A stretch of DNA of 36,552 nucleotides from Acidimicrobiaceae bacterium (GTDB lineage: Bacteria; Actinomycetota; Acidimicrobiia; Acidimicrobiales; RAAP-2): the NCBI GenBank assembly GCA_003133545.1, contig PKYA01000186.1:1-36552 (forward strand), read 5' to 3'. The first letter of the stretch is position 1; each line of letters starts with the position of its first letter. The notes under the pieces were generated by a model. It saw nothing but the letters and a program-made list of their open reading frames with translations, searched no databases and had not been told where the DNA came from. This document shows, piece by piece, positions 7,062 to 15,543 of the stretch. A program made the position numbers and the translations under genes.

Positions 7062-9032
7062 ATGGAACCGGTCGACACACCGAGGGTCTTCTCCAACCGC
7101 TATGAGCTGACCCACCTCATCGCCCGGGGAGGCATGGCGCAGGTGTACCGCGCCCGCGACCGGCAACTGGACCGACCGGTTGCCCTCAAGGTGCTCTTCC
7201 CCGAGCTGTCAGTCGACCGGGCCTTCGTGGAGCGGTTCCGCCGGGAGGCCCAGGCCGCCGCCAACCTGTCCCACCCCAACATCGTGCCCGTCTTCGACTG
7301 GGGCGAGGACAGTGGCGCCTATTTCATCGTGATGGAGTTCGTCGACGGCCGCCCTCTCTCGGCCGTCCTGCGCGAGTCGGGACCTCTTACGCCGCAGCAG
7401 ACGGCCACCATCGGCGCCAACGTTGCTGCCGCACTGGCGTTCGCCCATCGGCACGGGGTCGTCCACCGTGACGTGAAGCCCGGGAACGTGCTCATCACAG
7501 CCGACGGTGGCGTCAAGGTGACCGACTTCGGGATCGCCCGGGCGATGAACACCGAGGAGAGCCTCACCCAGACCGGGGCCGTCATGGGCACTGCCGCTTA
7601 CTTCTCGCCGGAGCAGGCCGAGGGCCATGCGGTCGACGCCCGGAGCGACATCTACTCCCTCGGGGTCGTGCTCTACGAGATGTCCACGGGCCGGCCGCCC
7701 TTCAGCGGGGACTCGCCGGTGGCGGTCGCCTCCAAGCACGTGCGCGATCAACCCGAGCTCCCCCGCGGCGTGAACCCGGCGGTGCCGCTCGCGCTCGAGG
7801 CGATCATCATGAAAGCGATGGCGAAGTCCCCCGACCATCGCTACGCCAGCGCCGAAGAGTTCAGGGCCGATCTCCTCCGCTTCGCCGAAGGCCGGCCGGT
7901 CGAAGCCGGCGATCCCGGCACCACCAGCGCGATGGCTGCCATCCCTGCCACCCAGGCCTTGGCGTCCCGGCAGGGGGCGACGGGCCGGACGCAGGCGCTA
8001 CCGGTGGCCGGGGATGACGTGAGCCGCGCCGAGAGGGACCGCCAGATGCGCACCCGGCGACTGGTCGTGGTGCTGCTCATATTGCTGGTGGCTCTGGGCG
8101 TGATCGCGTTCTTCCTGGTGCGCGCGCTCGATGGGGGACAGGTGACCGTGCCCAATGTTGTGGGCCAGACGGTGCAGAAGGCCACCCAGAGCCTGCAGGC
8201 CCAGAATCTCGTGGTCGGGAGCACCTCGTCGCGGACGAGCAACACGCCCAAGGGGGAGGTCATCGCGACCGTCCCGAGTTCCGGCGCCAAGGTGTCGAAG
8301 AACAGTCAGGTCACCCTGGTGGTGAGCAACGGCCCCACGGTGACCTTCGTGACGGTGCCTCCCGGGGCGGTGGGGCAGCAGTTCACCCAGGCCACCGAGG
8401 CGCTCAGCAACGTCGGCCTTGCGTACAAGCCCAAGTACGTCTCGAGCCCCAAGCCTTCGGGGACAGTGCTGGCGGAGAGCCCGGCCGGGGGGAGGTCCGT
8501 CAAGTCGACCACCGTGATCAACTTGACGGTGTCGAGCACGCAGACCTCGGTCAGCGTGCCCAACGTCGTCGGTTTCACGCAGACCTCGGCCGGGGGAACA
8601 CTCGCCGGCGACAATCTCACGGTGGGGTCGCAGACAACCGCCTGCTCCCAGCAGGTGTCCACAGGGAACGTGGCGCAACAGTCGCCCCAAGCGGGCACGC
8701 AGGTTCCGCCGCAGACGCCGGTCAACCTGGTCGTGTCGTCCGGTCCGTGCTCGGCCACCGTGCCCAACGTGGTCGGCGAGATGCAAGGAGCGGCCCAATC
8801 GGCGATCTCCGCGACACCAGGCCTCACGCCCACCGTCGTCCAGGTGGACTGTGGGACCGGTCAGGCCGGGACCGTGGAAAGTCAGACCCCCCAACCCGGG
8901 ACCGTTCTGAACCCGCCGTTCCCCCAGACGGTCACCCTGAGCGTGTGCAGCGCGACGCCCCCCACGACCACCAGCACGACGGGGACGAGCGGGGGGACCA
9001 GCACGACCACCACCACGACGACGAAGCCGTAA
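7062..9032 (+). CDS. pknB: Ser/Thr protein kinase with four PASTA domains (PknB-like)
   Basis: 656 residues. The cytosolic kinase domain (about 14-275) has a Gly loop ARGGMAQVYRA, Lys43 in VALKVL, catalytic HRDVKPGN (Asp137), DFG (155-157) and an activation loop with Thr169/Thr171 that matches the autophosphorylation site of PknB. A juxtamembrane linker and one transmembrane helix (about 333-353) follow, then four PASTA repeats (about 361-424, 427-491, 496-560, 565-629) and a Thr-rich tail. PASTA domains sense muropeptides or lipid II outside the cell. Repeats 3 and 4 each hold two Cys (528/563 and 597/629) at matching places, possibly disulfides. It is the only kinase in the block; mycobacteria have pknA as well. 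It converges on trpG/pabA. Confidence 0.95.
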   Translation: MEPVDTPRVFSNRYELTHLIARGGMAQVYRARDRQLDRPVALKVLFPELSVDRAFVERFRREAQAAANLSHPNIVPVFDWGEDSGAYFIVMEFVDGRPLSAVLRESGPLTPQQTATIGANVAAALAFAHRHGVVHRDVKPGNVLITADGGVKVTDFGIARAMNTEESLTQTGAVMGTAAYFSPEQAEGHAVDARSDIYSLGVVLYEMSTGRPPFSGDSPVAVASKHVRDQPELPRGVNPAVPLALEAIIMKAMAKSPDHRYASAEEFRADLLRFAEGRPVEAGDPGTTSAMAAIPATQALASRQGATGRTQALPVAGDDVSRAERDRQMRTRRLVVVLLILLVALGVIAFFLVRALDGGQVTVPNVVGQTVQKATQSLQAQNLVVGSTSSRTSNTPKGEVIATVPSSGAKVSKNSQVTLVVSNGPTVTFVTVPPGAVGQQFTQATEALSNVGLAYKPKYVSSPKPSGTVLAESPAGGRSVKSTTVINLTVSSTQTSVSVPNVVGFTQTSAGGTLAGDNLTVGSQTTACSQQVSTGNVAQQSPQAGTQVPPQTPVNLVVSSGPCSATVPNVVGEMQGAAQSAISATPGLTPTVVQVDCGTGQAGTVESQTPQPGTVLNPPFPQTVTLSVCSATPPTTTSTTGTSGGTSTTTTTTTKP

Positions 9033-9046
9033 CACAGCGACGCCCC

Positions 9047-9643
9047 TTAGGAAGCGGTCGTCGCTCCCGCCAGTTGAGTCAGGAAGTTGCCCAAGAGGGC
9101 CGGACCCGAGACTGTCAGCACCGACTCGGGGTGGAACTGGACGCCCTCGATGGGCAGTTCGCGGTGGCGCAGGCCCATGATCACGCCGTCGGTCGAGGTG
9201 GCCGTCACCTCCAGCTCCTTGGGGACAGCGTCGGGGTGGACGACCAGCGAGTGGTAGCGGGTGGCCACGAAGGGGTTGGGCAGGCCGGCGAAGATCCCGG
9301 TCCCGTCGTGGTGGATCTCGGAGGTCTTGCCATGCATGAGGCGGGGAGCAGGGACGATGGATCCGCCGAAGGCCTGCCCGATGCACTGGTGGCCGAGGCA
9401 GACGCCGAGCAGGGGTATCTCACCTCCCAGCTCGCGTATGGCGGCAAGGGACACTCCCCCGTCCTCGGGACGGCCGGGACCCGGTGAGATCAAGATGGCG
9501 TCGGGCCGCTGGGCCCGGATGCCCGCCACGTCGATGGCGTCGTTGCGGTAGACGACAGGCTCGGCCCCCAGCTCGCCGAGCTCCTGGACGAGGTTGTAGA
9601 CGAAGGAGTCGTAGTTGTCGAGGACCAGGATCCGCGCGCCCAT
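9047..9643 (-). CDS. Anthranilate/aminodeoxychorismate synthase glutamine amidotransferase
   Basis: 198 residues, a complete class I glutamine amidotransferase of the TrpG/PabA family. It starts ILVLDNYDSFVYNLVQ, has the oxyanion-strand motif ISPGPGRPEDGG, nucleophile Cys in LGVCLGHQCIGQ, and the His-Glu pair in GVQFHPESVLT. It supplies ammonia from glutamine to a chorismate-using partner, making anthranilate (tryptophan) or aminodeoxychorismate (folate); the partner subunit is not in the window, so trpG and pabA cannot be separated. Position between pknB and crgA is the usual actinobacterial one. The ATG at 9643 is chosen because family members begin there; the frame extends nine codons further upstream. 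Confidence 0.93.
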   Translation of the reverse strand: MGARILVLDNYDSFVYNLVQELGELGAEPVVYRNDAIDVAGIRAQRPDAILISPGPGRPEDGGVSLAAIRELGGEIPLLGVCLGHQCIGQAFGGSIVPAPRLMHGKTSEIHHDGTGIFAGLPNPFVATRYHSLVVHPDAVPKELEVTATSTDGVIMGLRHRELPIEGVQFHPESVLTVSGPALLGNFLTQLAGATTAS

Positions 9644-9706
9644 GGAGCAGCGATCGTACCCGAGCCGCACCGCTCGACCTCCCCGAGCTGAGTATCCTCA
9701 GGTCTC

Positions 9707-10042
9707 GTGGCAACCAAGACCAAGTCCGGGCCCGGTGGCGCCTCGCGTAAGGGGAAGTCCGCCGGGGGCAGGAGCACATCGAAGGGAAGCACGTCGAAGG
9801 TGGGTCGTCCCTCGACCGCCGAGGAGAGCGGGCGCTACACCCGCCCCATCCCCAAGAGCGTCCGCCGGAGCCCACCGTGGTACGGGGCGCTGGTGCTCGG
9901 ACTCCTGATCGTGGGTGTCGCCGTCATCGTGGTGAACTACCTGGCCCACCTCCCCTTCGTGGCCCATGGCTCGAGCTGGGGCCTGGTGGTCGGCTTGGTG
10001 ATGATCTTTGCCGGCTTCTTGCTCGCCACGCGGTATCGCTAG
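9707..10042 (+). CDS. crgA: Cell division protein CrgA-like
   Basis: 111 residues. A Lys/Ser/Gly-rich cytosolic N-terminus of about 45 residues is followed by SGRYTRPIPKSVRRSPPWYG and two transmembrane helices (about 58-79 and 88-107) ending in ATRYR, the layout of CrgA (UPF0233). In Streptomyces and Mycobacterium CrgA is a divisome membrane protein that interacts with FtsZ, FtsQ, FtsI and other members. The start is GTG at 9707, divergent from trpG/pabA with 63 bases between them, which must hold promoters for both. The N-terminal repeats of Ser-Thr-Ser-Lys are longer than in many homologues. Downstream it converges on a thiolase gene across a stem-loop. Confidence 0.9.
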   Translation: MATKTKSGPGGASRKGKSAGGRSTSKGSTSKVGRPSTAEESGRYTRPIPKSVRRSPPWYGALVLGLLIVGVAVIVVNYLAHLPFVAHGSSWGLVVGLVMIFAGFLLATRYR

Positions 10043-10080
10043 GGCCCTACCGCGAGGCCTGCCCCGCGCGGGAGCCGGCG

Positions 10081-10107
10081 GAGCGGCTGGGATCAGCCCA
10101 GCCGCTC
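10081..10107. terminator. Stem-loop between crgA and thiolase genes
   Basis: A perfect 11-base-pair inverted repeat, gagcggctggg/cccagccgctc, with a five-base loop. It lies 38 bases after the crgA stop and includes the last codons and the stop of the convergent thiolase gene (stop at 10095-10093). Stem strength and place suit a shared transcription terminator for the two genes. No T-run follows on either strand, which is common in high-GC actinobacteria. Confidence 0.5.
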
Positions 10108-11274
10108 AATGATGGTGGCGTTAGCCAAGCCCCCGCCCTCGCACATGGTGAGGAGGCCGTAGCGCCCGTTCGTCCGCTCCAGCTCGTTGAGCAAGGTCGC
10201 CATCAGCTTGCCCCCCGAGGCGCCGAGTGGGTGCCCGAGCGCGATGGCACCGCCGTTGGGGTTGACGATCTCCATGTTGGGGTGGTGCTCCTTCTCCCAC
10301 GCCAGCACCACGGACGCGAAAGCCTCGTTGATCTCGACCGAGTCGATGTCGTCCAACGACATCTTCGCCCGCTCCAGCACGGTGGCCGTGGCCGGGATGG
10401 GGCCGGTCAGCATGGTGATGGGGTCGACCCCGGCCAGCGCGAAGGCATGGAAGCGGGCCCGGGGACGCAGCCCGAGGGCGCTGGCCTTCTCCTCGCTCAT
10501 GATGAGGACGGCGGACGCCCCGTCGGTGATCTGCGACGAGTTGCCCGCCGTGATCTTGCCCCCCTCGGGCTTGAACGCGGGCTTGAGGTTGGCCAACGTC
10601 TCCACCGAGCTGTCCGGGCGGATGCCCTCGTCGGCGGTCAACTGGTCGTCGGTGTCCTTGCCCTCGTCGTCGCGGATGGCCACCGGGATGATCTCGTTCT
10701 CGAACCGGCCCTCGGCGGTGGCCTGGGCGGCGCGCTGATGGCTCCGGGCCGAGAAGGCGTCGAGCTCCTCCCGCGAGATGCCCCACTGGTCGGCGATCAT
10801 CTCGGCTCCGATGCCCTGACCGACGAGGCCGCCCTTCTCGGCGTAGCGGGCCATCATGCGCGGCCCGAAGGGGTAGCCGAGCTCACGGACGACGGAGGAC
10901 CCCATCGGGGTGCGCGTCATGCTCTCCACCCCCGCGGCGACCACCACGTCGTAGGCGCCGGCCATTACTCCCTGGGCAGCGAAGTGGATCGCCTGCTGGG
11001 ACGAGCCGCACTGGCGGTCGATGGTGGTGCCGGGCACCGATTCGGGCCAGCCGGCCGCGAGGACGGCATTGCGCCCGATGTTGAGCGACTGCTCGGACAC
11101 CTGCATCACGCAACCGCAGATCACGTCGTCGACGATCGCCGGGTCGAGGTTGTTCCGCTGCTGCAGAGCCTTGAGCACCTCGGAAGCCAGGTCAACGGCG
11201 TGCCAGTTGCGGAGCTTGCCGTTGCGCTTGCCGCCTGCGGTGCGGACGGCGTCAACGATGACAGCGGTGGTCAT
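10093..11274 (-). CDS. Acetyl-CoA acetyltransferase family thiolase
   Basis: 393 residues, the usual length for a thiolase. Active-site Cys89 is in TIDRQCGSSQQAIHFAA, His348 in GGAIALGHPLGASGGK, and the second catalytic Cys378 in GLLTMCEGGGLANATIIERL. It condenses or cleaves 3-ketoacyl-CoA, in beta-oxidation or acetoacetyl-CoA formation. The ATG at 11274 is chosen because thiolases start here (TTAVIVDAVRTAGGKRNGKL); GGAGGAGA lies shortly upstream. It is divergent from a hotdog thioesterase gene, which may also act on acyl-CoAs. Substrate chain length cannot be told from sequence alone. Confidence 0.94.
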   Translation of the reverse strand: MTTAVIVDAVRTAGGKRNGKLRNWHAVDLASEVLKALQQRNNLDPAIVDDVICGCVMQVSEQSLNIGRNAVLAAGWPESVPGTTIDRQCGSSQQAIHFAAQGVMAGAYDVVVAAGVESMTRTPMGSSVVRELGYPFGPRMMARYAEKGGLVGQGIGAEMIADQWGISREELDAFSARSHQRAAQATAEGRFENEIIPVAIRDDEGKDTDDQLTADEGIRPDSSVETLANLKPAFKPEGGKITAGNSSQITDGASAVLIMSEEKASALGLRPRARFHAFALAGVDPITMLTGPIPATATVLERAKMSLDDIDSVEINEAFASVVLAWEKEHHPNMEIVNPNGGAIALGHPLGASGGKLMATLLNELERTNGRYGLLTMCEGGGLANATIIERLG

Positions 11275-11391
11275 GGCGTGTCTCCTCCCAATCCCGGGCG
11301 GGCAGTCCCGACCGGTTGCAGAACGACGGCATTGTAGTCGCCATGATCCGCCGGACCATCGGGCGGCGGACGCCACCGGTAGGGTCTGGAT

Positions 11392-11838
11392 ATGGGCCGC
11401 AAGGACATGGACCGCTGGCTGGGAGACGGCGGCATGCCGATCATCGGACTGGTCGGTGGCGCCTTCACCGCCTATGGAGTCGATGGGGAAGACCTCGGGT
11501 GGGTGGCCGGCACCTTTACGCCGGAGGCACTGGCCTGCAATCCCCATGGGGTCACCCAGGCCGGGGTCCACTCCCTCCTCCTCGACGCCGCCATGAACTT
11601 CGCCATCAACGCCGCCCTTCCCGGTCGTGATCGGACCCGGGGGACGCTGGAGATGAAGACCGAGACGATGCGGCCGGCCGTCCAGGGCACGTCGTACGGG
11701 CTGCGCGGTGACGTGGTCCGCATGGCCAAACAGGTGGCGTACGGCGAGGCAACCGTGCGTGACGAGGACGGGGCAATGGTGAGCCGTGCCACCGGGACCT
11801 TTCTGTTACATCGAGACGAGTCAACCCCCCGCAACTGA
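11392..11838 (+). CDS. PaaI-like hotdog-fold acyl-CoA thioesterase
   Basis: 148 residues with one hotdog domain. The motif NPHGVTQAGVHSLLLDAAM is the helix region of PaaI/YbgC-type thioesterases, with the Asp in LLLDAAM as the likely catalytic acid, and the beta strands TLEMKTETMRPAV and EATVRDEDGAMVSRATGTFLL are in place. It probably hydrolyses an acyl-CoA. It is divergent from the thiolase gene (117 bases between starts), which fits fatty-acid or aromatic-acid metabolism. The 3' end overlaps the next gene by 53 bases in another frame. The natural substrate is unknown. Confidence 0.85.
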   Translation: MGRKDMDRWLGDGGMPIIGLVGGAFTAYGVDGEDLGWVAGTFTPEALACNPHGVTQAGVHSLLLDAAMNFAINAALPGRDRTRGTLEMKTETMRPAVQGTSYGLRGDVVRMAKQVAYGEATVRDEDGAMVSRATGTFLLHRDESTPRN

Positions 11839-12580
11839 GCCGGGCCCTGCTCCTGCTCCTCTGACCTGCCTGATCTGCTGTGGACCGGTCTCGGGTCCCT
11901 TCGGCCACTGCTTCGCCTGTCGGACGGTCGCCCGGAGGCTGCATCTGCCCCTGGTCCCGGTCCTGCCCATCTGTCTGTGCCCGGTGCCGGGTCCGCTCTA
12001 TGCCATCTTGCTGGGCTACAAGGAGTCGCCGGTGACTGAGGCGCGCTGCCGCTTCGGCCGATGCCTGCGTGAACTGTTGTGCCGAGCGCTGCTCGAGCAT
12101 CGGGCCTGCCTGGCCGCAGTGAGCGATGGACCGCTCGATCTCGTGCTGCCGGTCCCGTCTTCCTCACGGCCCGGCGGTGCGCCCCTCGGCCGGGTGGAGG
12201 GACTCGCCGAGCGTGTCGTGACGGCGCTCGGCACCGGGGTGCGCTGGCTACCCACGGCGCTGGAACGTGCAGCCGGGCAGATCGGGCACATGCGGCCCAA
12301 CGCCCGGGCCTTTGCCGTGCCCTGCCGTGCGCGTTCCGCGGTCCGCGGCGCCCGGGTGCTCCTTGTCGACGACACCTACGTCAGTGGCGCCCGGGCGCAG
12401 AGCGCGGCGGCTGCCCTCCGTCTCGCTGGTGCACGTGCGGTGGTGATCGTGCCGGCGGGACGCGTGCTGCGGCCTGACCGGCTGGACGGCCATGCCGCCT
12501 TCCTGGCCGCGCAGCCCGCCCAGAGCGGCCACGGCCCGCGCTGCCTGCTGCTGTCTCAGGCCGGGGCAGGCACCGGGTAG
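11786..12580 (+). CDS. ComF-like phosphoribosyltransferase-domain protein
   Basis: 264 residues. The N-terminal part has a Cys-rich cluster (CLICC...HCFAC, about 28-45) resembling the zinc site of ComF proteins. A type I phosphoribosyltransferase domain follows, with LVLPVPSSSRPGG and the PRPP-binding loop VLLVDDTYVSGARAQSAA. ComF-family proteins are linked to DNA uptake in competent bacteria, but many actinobacterial members have unknown roles, so no pathway is assigned. The GTG at 11786 gives a 53-base overlap with the thioesterase gene. No ATG or GTG was found between there and the Cys cluster, so the true start could be this one or a rarer codon downstream. The 3' end overlaps the convergent SDR gene by 25 bases. 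Confidence 0.7.
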   Translation: MPPGPFCYIETSQPPATEPGPAPAPLTCLICCGPVSGPFGHCFACRTVARRLHLPLVPVLPICLCPVPGPLYAILLGYKESPVTEARCRFGRCLRELLCRALLEHRACLAAVSDGPLDLVLPVPSSSRPGGAPLGRVEGLAERVVTALGTGVRWLPTALERAAGQIGHMRPNARAFAVPCRARSAVRGARVLLVDDTYVSGARAQSAAAALRLAGARAVVIVPAGRVLRPDRLDGHAAFLAAQPAQSGHGPRCLLLSQAGAGTG

Positions 12581-13506
12581 CGCACGCCGGTCAACTTCTC
12601 GGAGATCTCCCAGAGCCGGGCGGCTGCGGCCGCATCGGTCGCCCGCCTGCTCGGCCGGACAACGGTCGGTGGACCGAACATCTGGAACGCGTGGCTGGGC
12701 CCGATGTACTGCCCTGGCGTCACCTCCGGTGCCGTGGCGGCGTACAGGGAGGGCCAGGCGCCAACGGCCGTCGACTGGCCGAAGAGGTGCCCGAACGTCC
12801 CGGCCACCCGAGCTCGGGTCTTTCCGTCGCCGAGCGCTGCGCCCGAGCCCGCCAGGTTGCTCCGCGTCCACCCCGGGTGGGAAGCCACCGCGATGGTCGT
12901 GGCGCCGTCGGCCCGCAGGCGCCGGCTGAGCTCGGTCGTGAAGAGGAGATTGGCCAACTTGGACGATCCGTAGTGCAGCCAAGTGTTCCCGATCTTGTCG
13001 CCGCCGACGTCGTCGAAATCGATGTGGCCGATCCGGTGCATGTTCGAGCTGACGGTGACCACCCGGGAGCGGCCCGAGGTCAGGAGACGCTCGAGTACCA
13101 GGCCGGTGAACGCGAAGTGGCCCAGATGGTTGGTGGCCATTTGGAGCTCGAAACCGTCAGAGGTCTGGCGGTACGGGGTGCCCATGACCCCCGCGTTGTT
13201 GATGAGCACATCGAGCCGGGCGTGCGCGGAGAGGAGCTGTGCGGCGGCGCGGCGTACCGACACGAGGTCCGCCAGGTCCAGTTCCAGCAGTTCGATGGAG
13301 GAGCGCTCGAGCTCGTTCTCCAGCACGTCCGCCGCCCGCCTGGCTTTTTGAAGGTCACGGCAGGCCATGATGACGTGCGCGCCGTGGTCGGCCAATGCCC
13401 GGGCGGTCCCTAACCCGATCCCGCTGTTGGCCCCCGTGACCAGTGCGACCTTCCCGGTCTGGTCCCCCATTTCGCCGGGGTTCCAGGCCGTCGTGGTGCG
13501 GCCCAC
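12556..13506 (-). CDS. Short-chain dehydrogenase/reductase
   Basis: 316 residues, a classical-type SDR of the retinol-dehydrogenase/protochlorophyllide-reductase-like branch. It has the NAD(P)-binding motif TGANSGIG (24-31), DLADL, NNAGVMG, catalytic Ser in VTVSSNMH and the YGSSK active site (YxxxK). The Arg in MACRDLQKA after strand 2 suggests NADP(H). The GTG at 13506 directly follows the stop of the pirin gene with no gap; an ATG at 13470 is possible, but the Trp at residue 8 matches the W...GK start of this subgroup. It is the last gene of an aldo/keto reductase–pirin–SDR operon. Substrate is unknown. Confidence 0.9.
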   Translation of the reverse strand: MGRTTTAWNPGEMGDQTGKVALVTGANSGIGLGTARALADHGAHVIMACRDLQKARRAADVLENELERSSIELLELDLADLVSVRRAAAQLLSAHARLDVLINNAGVMGTPYRQTSDGFELQMATNHLGHFAFTGLVLERLLTSGRSRVVTVSSNMHRIGHIDFDDVGGDKIGNTWLHYGSSKLANLLFTTELSRRLRADGATTIAVASHPGWTRSNLAGSGAALGDGKTRARVAGTFGHLFGQSTAVGAWPSLYAATAPEVTPGQYIGPSHAFQMFGPPTVVRPSRRATDAAAAARLWEISEKLTGVRYPVPAPA

Positions 13507-14472
13507 CTAGGCGTTGCCGATGTGGTCGGCCGGGACCGTGCCCAGTCGGCCGGCCTGGTAGTCCTCGAACGCCTGCACCAGTTCCTCCCTGGTGTTCATG
13601 ACGAATGGCCCGTGCGCCGCGACGGGCTCCCGTATCGGCTGGCCGCCGAGGATCAACACGTCGAGCCCCGAGTAGCGCGATTCCTGCACCTCGTCAGCCC
13701 GCATCACGATGGTGTCCCCTGGGCCGTGCACCACCAGCTGTCCGGTGTGGAACGGCTGGGCGTCGGGCCCGACCGTGCCGTGCCCGGCCAAGACGTAGAC
13801 CAAGGCATTGAACGGCCGTGGCCACGGCAGCACCAGCTCGGCGCCGGGTTGCAGAGTGGCGTGTACCAGCGAGATGGGCGTGTGGGTGGAACCGGGACCA
13901 CGCGTGCCGGCGACATTGCCGGCGATCACGCGCAGGAGCGCGCCTCCGTCGGGCGAGCTGAGGAGCACCACGCCTTCAGCTTCGAGGTTCTGGTAGCGGG
14001 GGTCGACCCATTTCTCTGCCGCCGGGAGGTTCACCCACAGCTGTACGCCGTGGAAGAGGCCACCGGTGGCGATGAGCTGCTCGGTGGGGCGCTCGATGTG
14101 CAGAATCCCCGAACCCGCCGTCATCCACTGGGTCGAGCCGTTGGTGATGAGGCCCCCGCCCCCTATGGAGTCCTGATGCTGGAAGGTCCCGTCGATCATG
14201 TACGTCACGGTCTCGAAACCGCGGTGCGGGTGCCACGGCGTCCCCTTGGGCTCGCCCGGCGCGTACTCGACTTCTCCCATCTGATCCATGTGGATGAACG
14301 GGTCGAGATCGGCCGTGCCGACGCCGGCGAAGGCCCGGCGCACCGGGAACCCCTCTCCCTCCAATCCCGAAGGCGCATCGGTGATGCTCTTCACTGGCCG
14401 CACTTCGGACCCCGGCGCGGCCGGGGCAATGCGGGGAAGGGCCAAATTGTCTGGAACCGTTACAGCAGGCAT
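13507..14472 (-). CDS. Pirin family cupin protein
   Basis: 321 residues, full-length bicupin pirin. The N-terminal cupin carries the metal ligands in WHPHRGFETVTYMIDG (two His) and GILHIERP (His and Glu), matching the four iron ligands of pirins. A C-terminal pirin_C domain follows (LVYVLAGHGTVG, ILGGQPIREPV). Some pirins have quercetinase activity and others act in redox sensing; which applies here is open. The ATG at 14472 is chosen: GGAG lies about seven bases upstream and family proteins start near here. It is the middle gene of the operon and its stop abuts the SDR start. The preceding aldo/keto reductase ends 94 bases upstream. Confidence 0.93.
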   Translation of the reverse strand: MPAVTVPDNLALPRIAPAAPGSEVRPVKSITDAPSGLEGEGFPVRRAFAGVGTADLDPFIHMDQMGEVEYAPGEPKGTPWHPHRGFETVTYMIDGTFQHQDSIGGGGLITNGSTQWMTAGSGILHIERPTEQLIATGGLFHGVQLWVNLPAAEKWVDPRYQNLEAEGVVLLSSPDGGALLRVIAGNVAGTRGPGSTHTPISLVHATLQPGAELVLPWPRPFNALVYVLAGHGTVGPDAQPFHTGQLVVHGPGDTIVMRADEVQESRYSGLDVLILGGQPIREPVAAHGPFVMNTREELVQAFEDYQAGRLGTVPADHIGNA

Positions 14473-14566
14473 AGGGTGCTCCGTCTCTTGATGCGTTTGT
14501 TGAGGCAACTCCCCATTCAACAACGGATGAGGCCCGTCTGTTCCGGGCCCGGCTGCCCCTCCCGGC

Positions 14567-15427
14567 CTAAGTGGCGTCGAGGCGCGCCACCTGCTCCGGG
14601 CGCAACGCGATGTCCGCCGCCGCCGCCGAGGCGACGGCGGTGGCCGGACGGCTGCTCCCGGGGATCGGGATCACCCGCGCCCCCTTGGCCAGCATCCAGG
14701 CCAGGGTGACCTGCTCGGGGGTCGCCCCGACCTCCTTGGCCACTTCGGCGAAGGCCGGGAACTCACGGGCGATGCGGTCCGCCTGGCGGATACCCCCGAG
14801 CGGGCTCCACGGAATGAAGGCGACGCCGATCTTCTCGCAGTGCTCGAGCTCACCCTCCGAGGAGCGGAAGCGCGGCGAGAACTCGTTCTGCACGCTGACC
14901 AGGCGGCCACCCAGGATTCCCTGCGCTTCGTCGATCTGCGCCACCGTGGCGTTGGAGATCCCGGCCATCTGGATCTTCCCGGCGTCGAGGAGTTCGGCCA
15001 GCGCACCCACCGACTCGGCGTAGGGCACAGTCGGATCGGGTCGGTGGTACTGGTAGAGGCCGATCGAATCGACGCCCAGCGCCTTCAGCGAGGCTTCGCA
15101 GGCCTGCTGCACATAGTTCGGGTCTCCGTGCACGGTCCAGCTTCCGTCCCCGGGGCGCCGGTGGCCCCCTTTGGTGGCGACCAGGACGTCGTCGGTGGAG
15201 CCCCCGTAGGTGGCGAGGGCCTCGGCCACAAGACGCTCGCCGTGACCGTGCTCGTCTGTGCTGAGCGCGTAGGCATCGGCGGTATCGATGATGGTGACCC
15301 CGGCATCGAGCGAGGCGTGAATGGTCTTGATCGCCTGTGCCCTATCGGGTCGCCCTTCGATGGACAGGGGCATTTCGCCGAAGCCGATGGCGCTCACCGT
15401 CCGGTCACCGATCTGTCGTTCTTGCAT
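14567..15427 (-). CDS. Aldo/keto reductase
   Basis: 286 residues forming one TIM-barrel AKR domain. The catalytic tetrad is visible: Asp and Tyr in IIDTADAYALS, Lys in VLVATKGGH, and His in GLYQYHRPDP. The C-terminal NADP-binding segment IPIPGSSRPATAVASAA is present. It should reduce carbonyls with NADPH. The ATG at 15427 fits the family start (QERQIGDRTVSAIGFGEMPL). It heads a minus-strand operon with pirin and SDR genes, suggesting handling of reactive carbonyls or quinone-like compounds, which is inference. A GC stem (ggcccg/cgggcc, 14531-14549) lies in the gap before pirin and may weakly attenuate transcription. Confidence 0.92.
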   Translation of the reverse strand: MQERQIGDRTVSAIGFGEMPLSIEGRPDRAQAIKTIHASLDAGVTIIDTADAYALSTDEHGHGERLVAEALATYGGSTDDVLVATKGGHRRPGDGSWTVHGDPNYVQQACEASLKALGVDSIGLYQYHRPDPTVPYAESVGALAELLDAGKIQMAGISNATVAQIDEAQGILGGRLVSVQNEFSPRFRSSEGELEHCEKIGVAFIPWSPLGGIRQADRIAREFPAFAEVAKEVGATPEQVTLAWMLAKGARVIPIPGSSRPATAVASAAAADIALRPEQVARLDAT

Positions 15428-15492
15428 CTTCGGCCTCCAATCTGTCGCATGGTCACAATGAGGACCCGACCACTCCGTTCACGGCGTCCGCT

Positions 15493-15543
15493 CGGTGGGG
15501 CGAGCAAGAATCGAACTTGCGACCTCAGCATTAATCAGTGCTG
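15493..15543 (-). repeat. tRNA-Ile(GAU) 3'-half repeat, copy A (att-like)
   Basis: On the minus strand this is the anticodon arm to 3' end of a tRNA: stem CAGCA/TGCTG, T-arm GCAAG-TTCGATT-CTTGC, acceptor 3' strand TCGCCCC and discriminator A. The anticodon loop has one extra T (CTGATTAA) and the acceptor strand differs by one base from the other copies. No D-arm or matching 5' acceptor strand follows, so it is not a working tRNA. It is the left-most of four direct copies and probably an attachment-site scar from integration into a tRNA-Ile gene. Confidence 0.75.

Noticed and set aside
5473-7080. 535-codon minus-strand frame opposite pbpA
   Set aside because: Val/Gly/Arg/His-rich antisense shadow typical of high-GC genes, while the plus strand has all PBP motifs.
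7998-9386. Minus-strand frame across pknB and trpG/pabA
   Set aside because: Arg/Pro/His-rich shadow that crosses two recognised genes in the wrong frame.
9877-11337. 486-codon plus-strand frame over crgA and the thiolase gene
   Set aside because: Antisense to a thiolase with complete active-site motifs.
14531-14549. ggcccg/cgggcc hairpin as a terminator after the aldo/keto reductase gene
   Set aside because: Only six base pairs, no T-run, and it lies inside an apparent operon; mentioned with the gene but not called.
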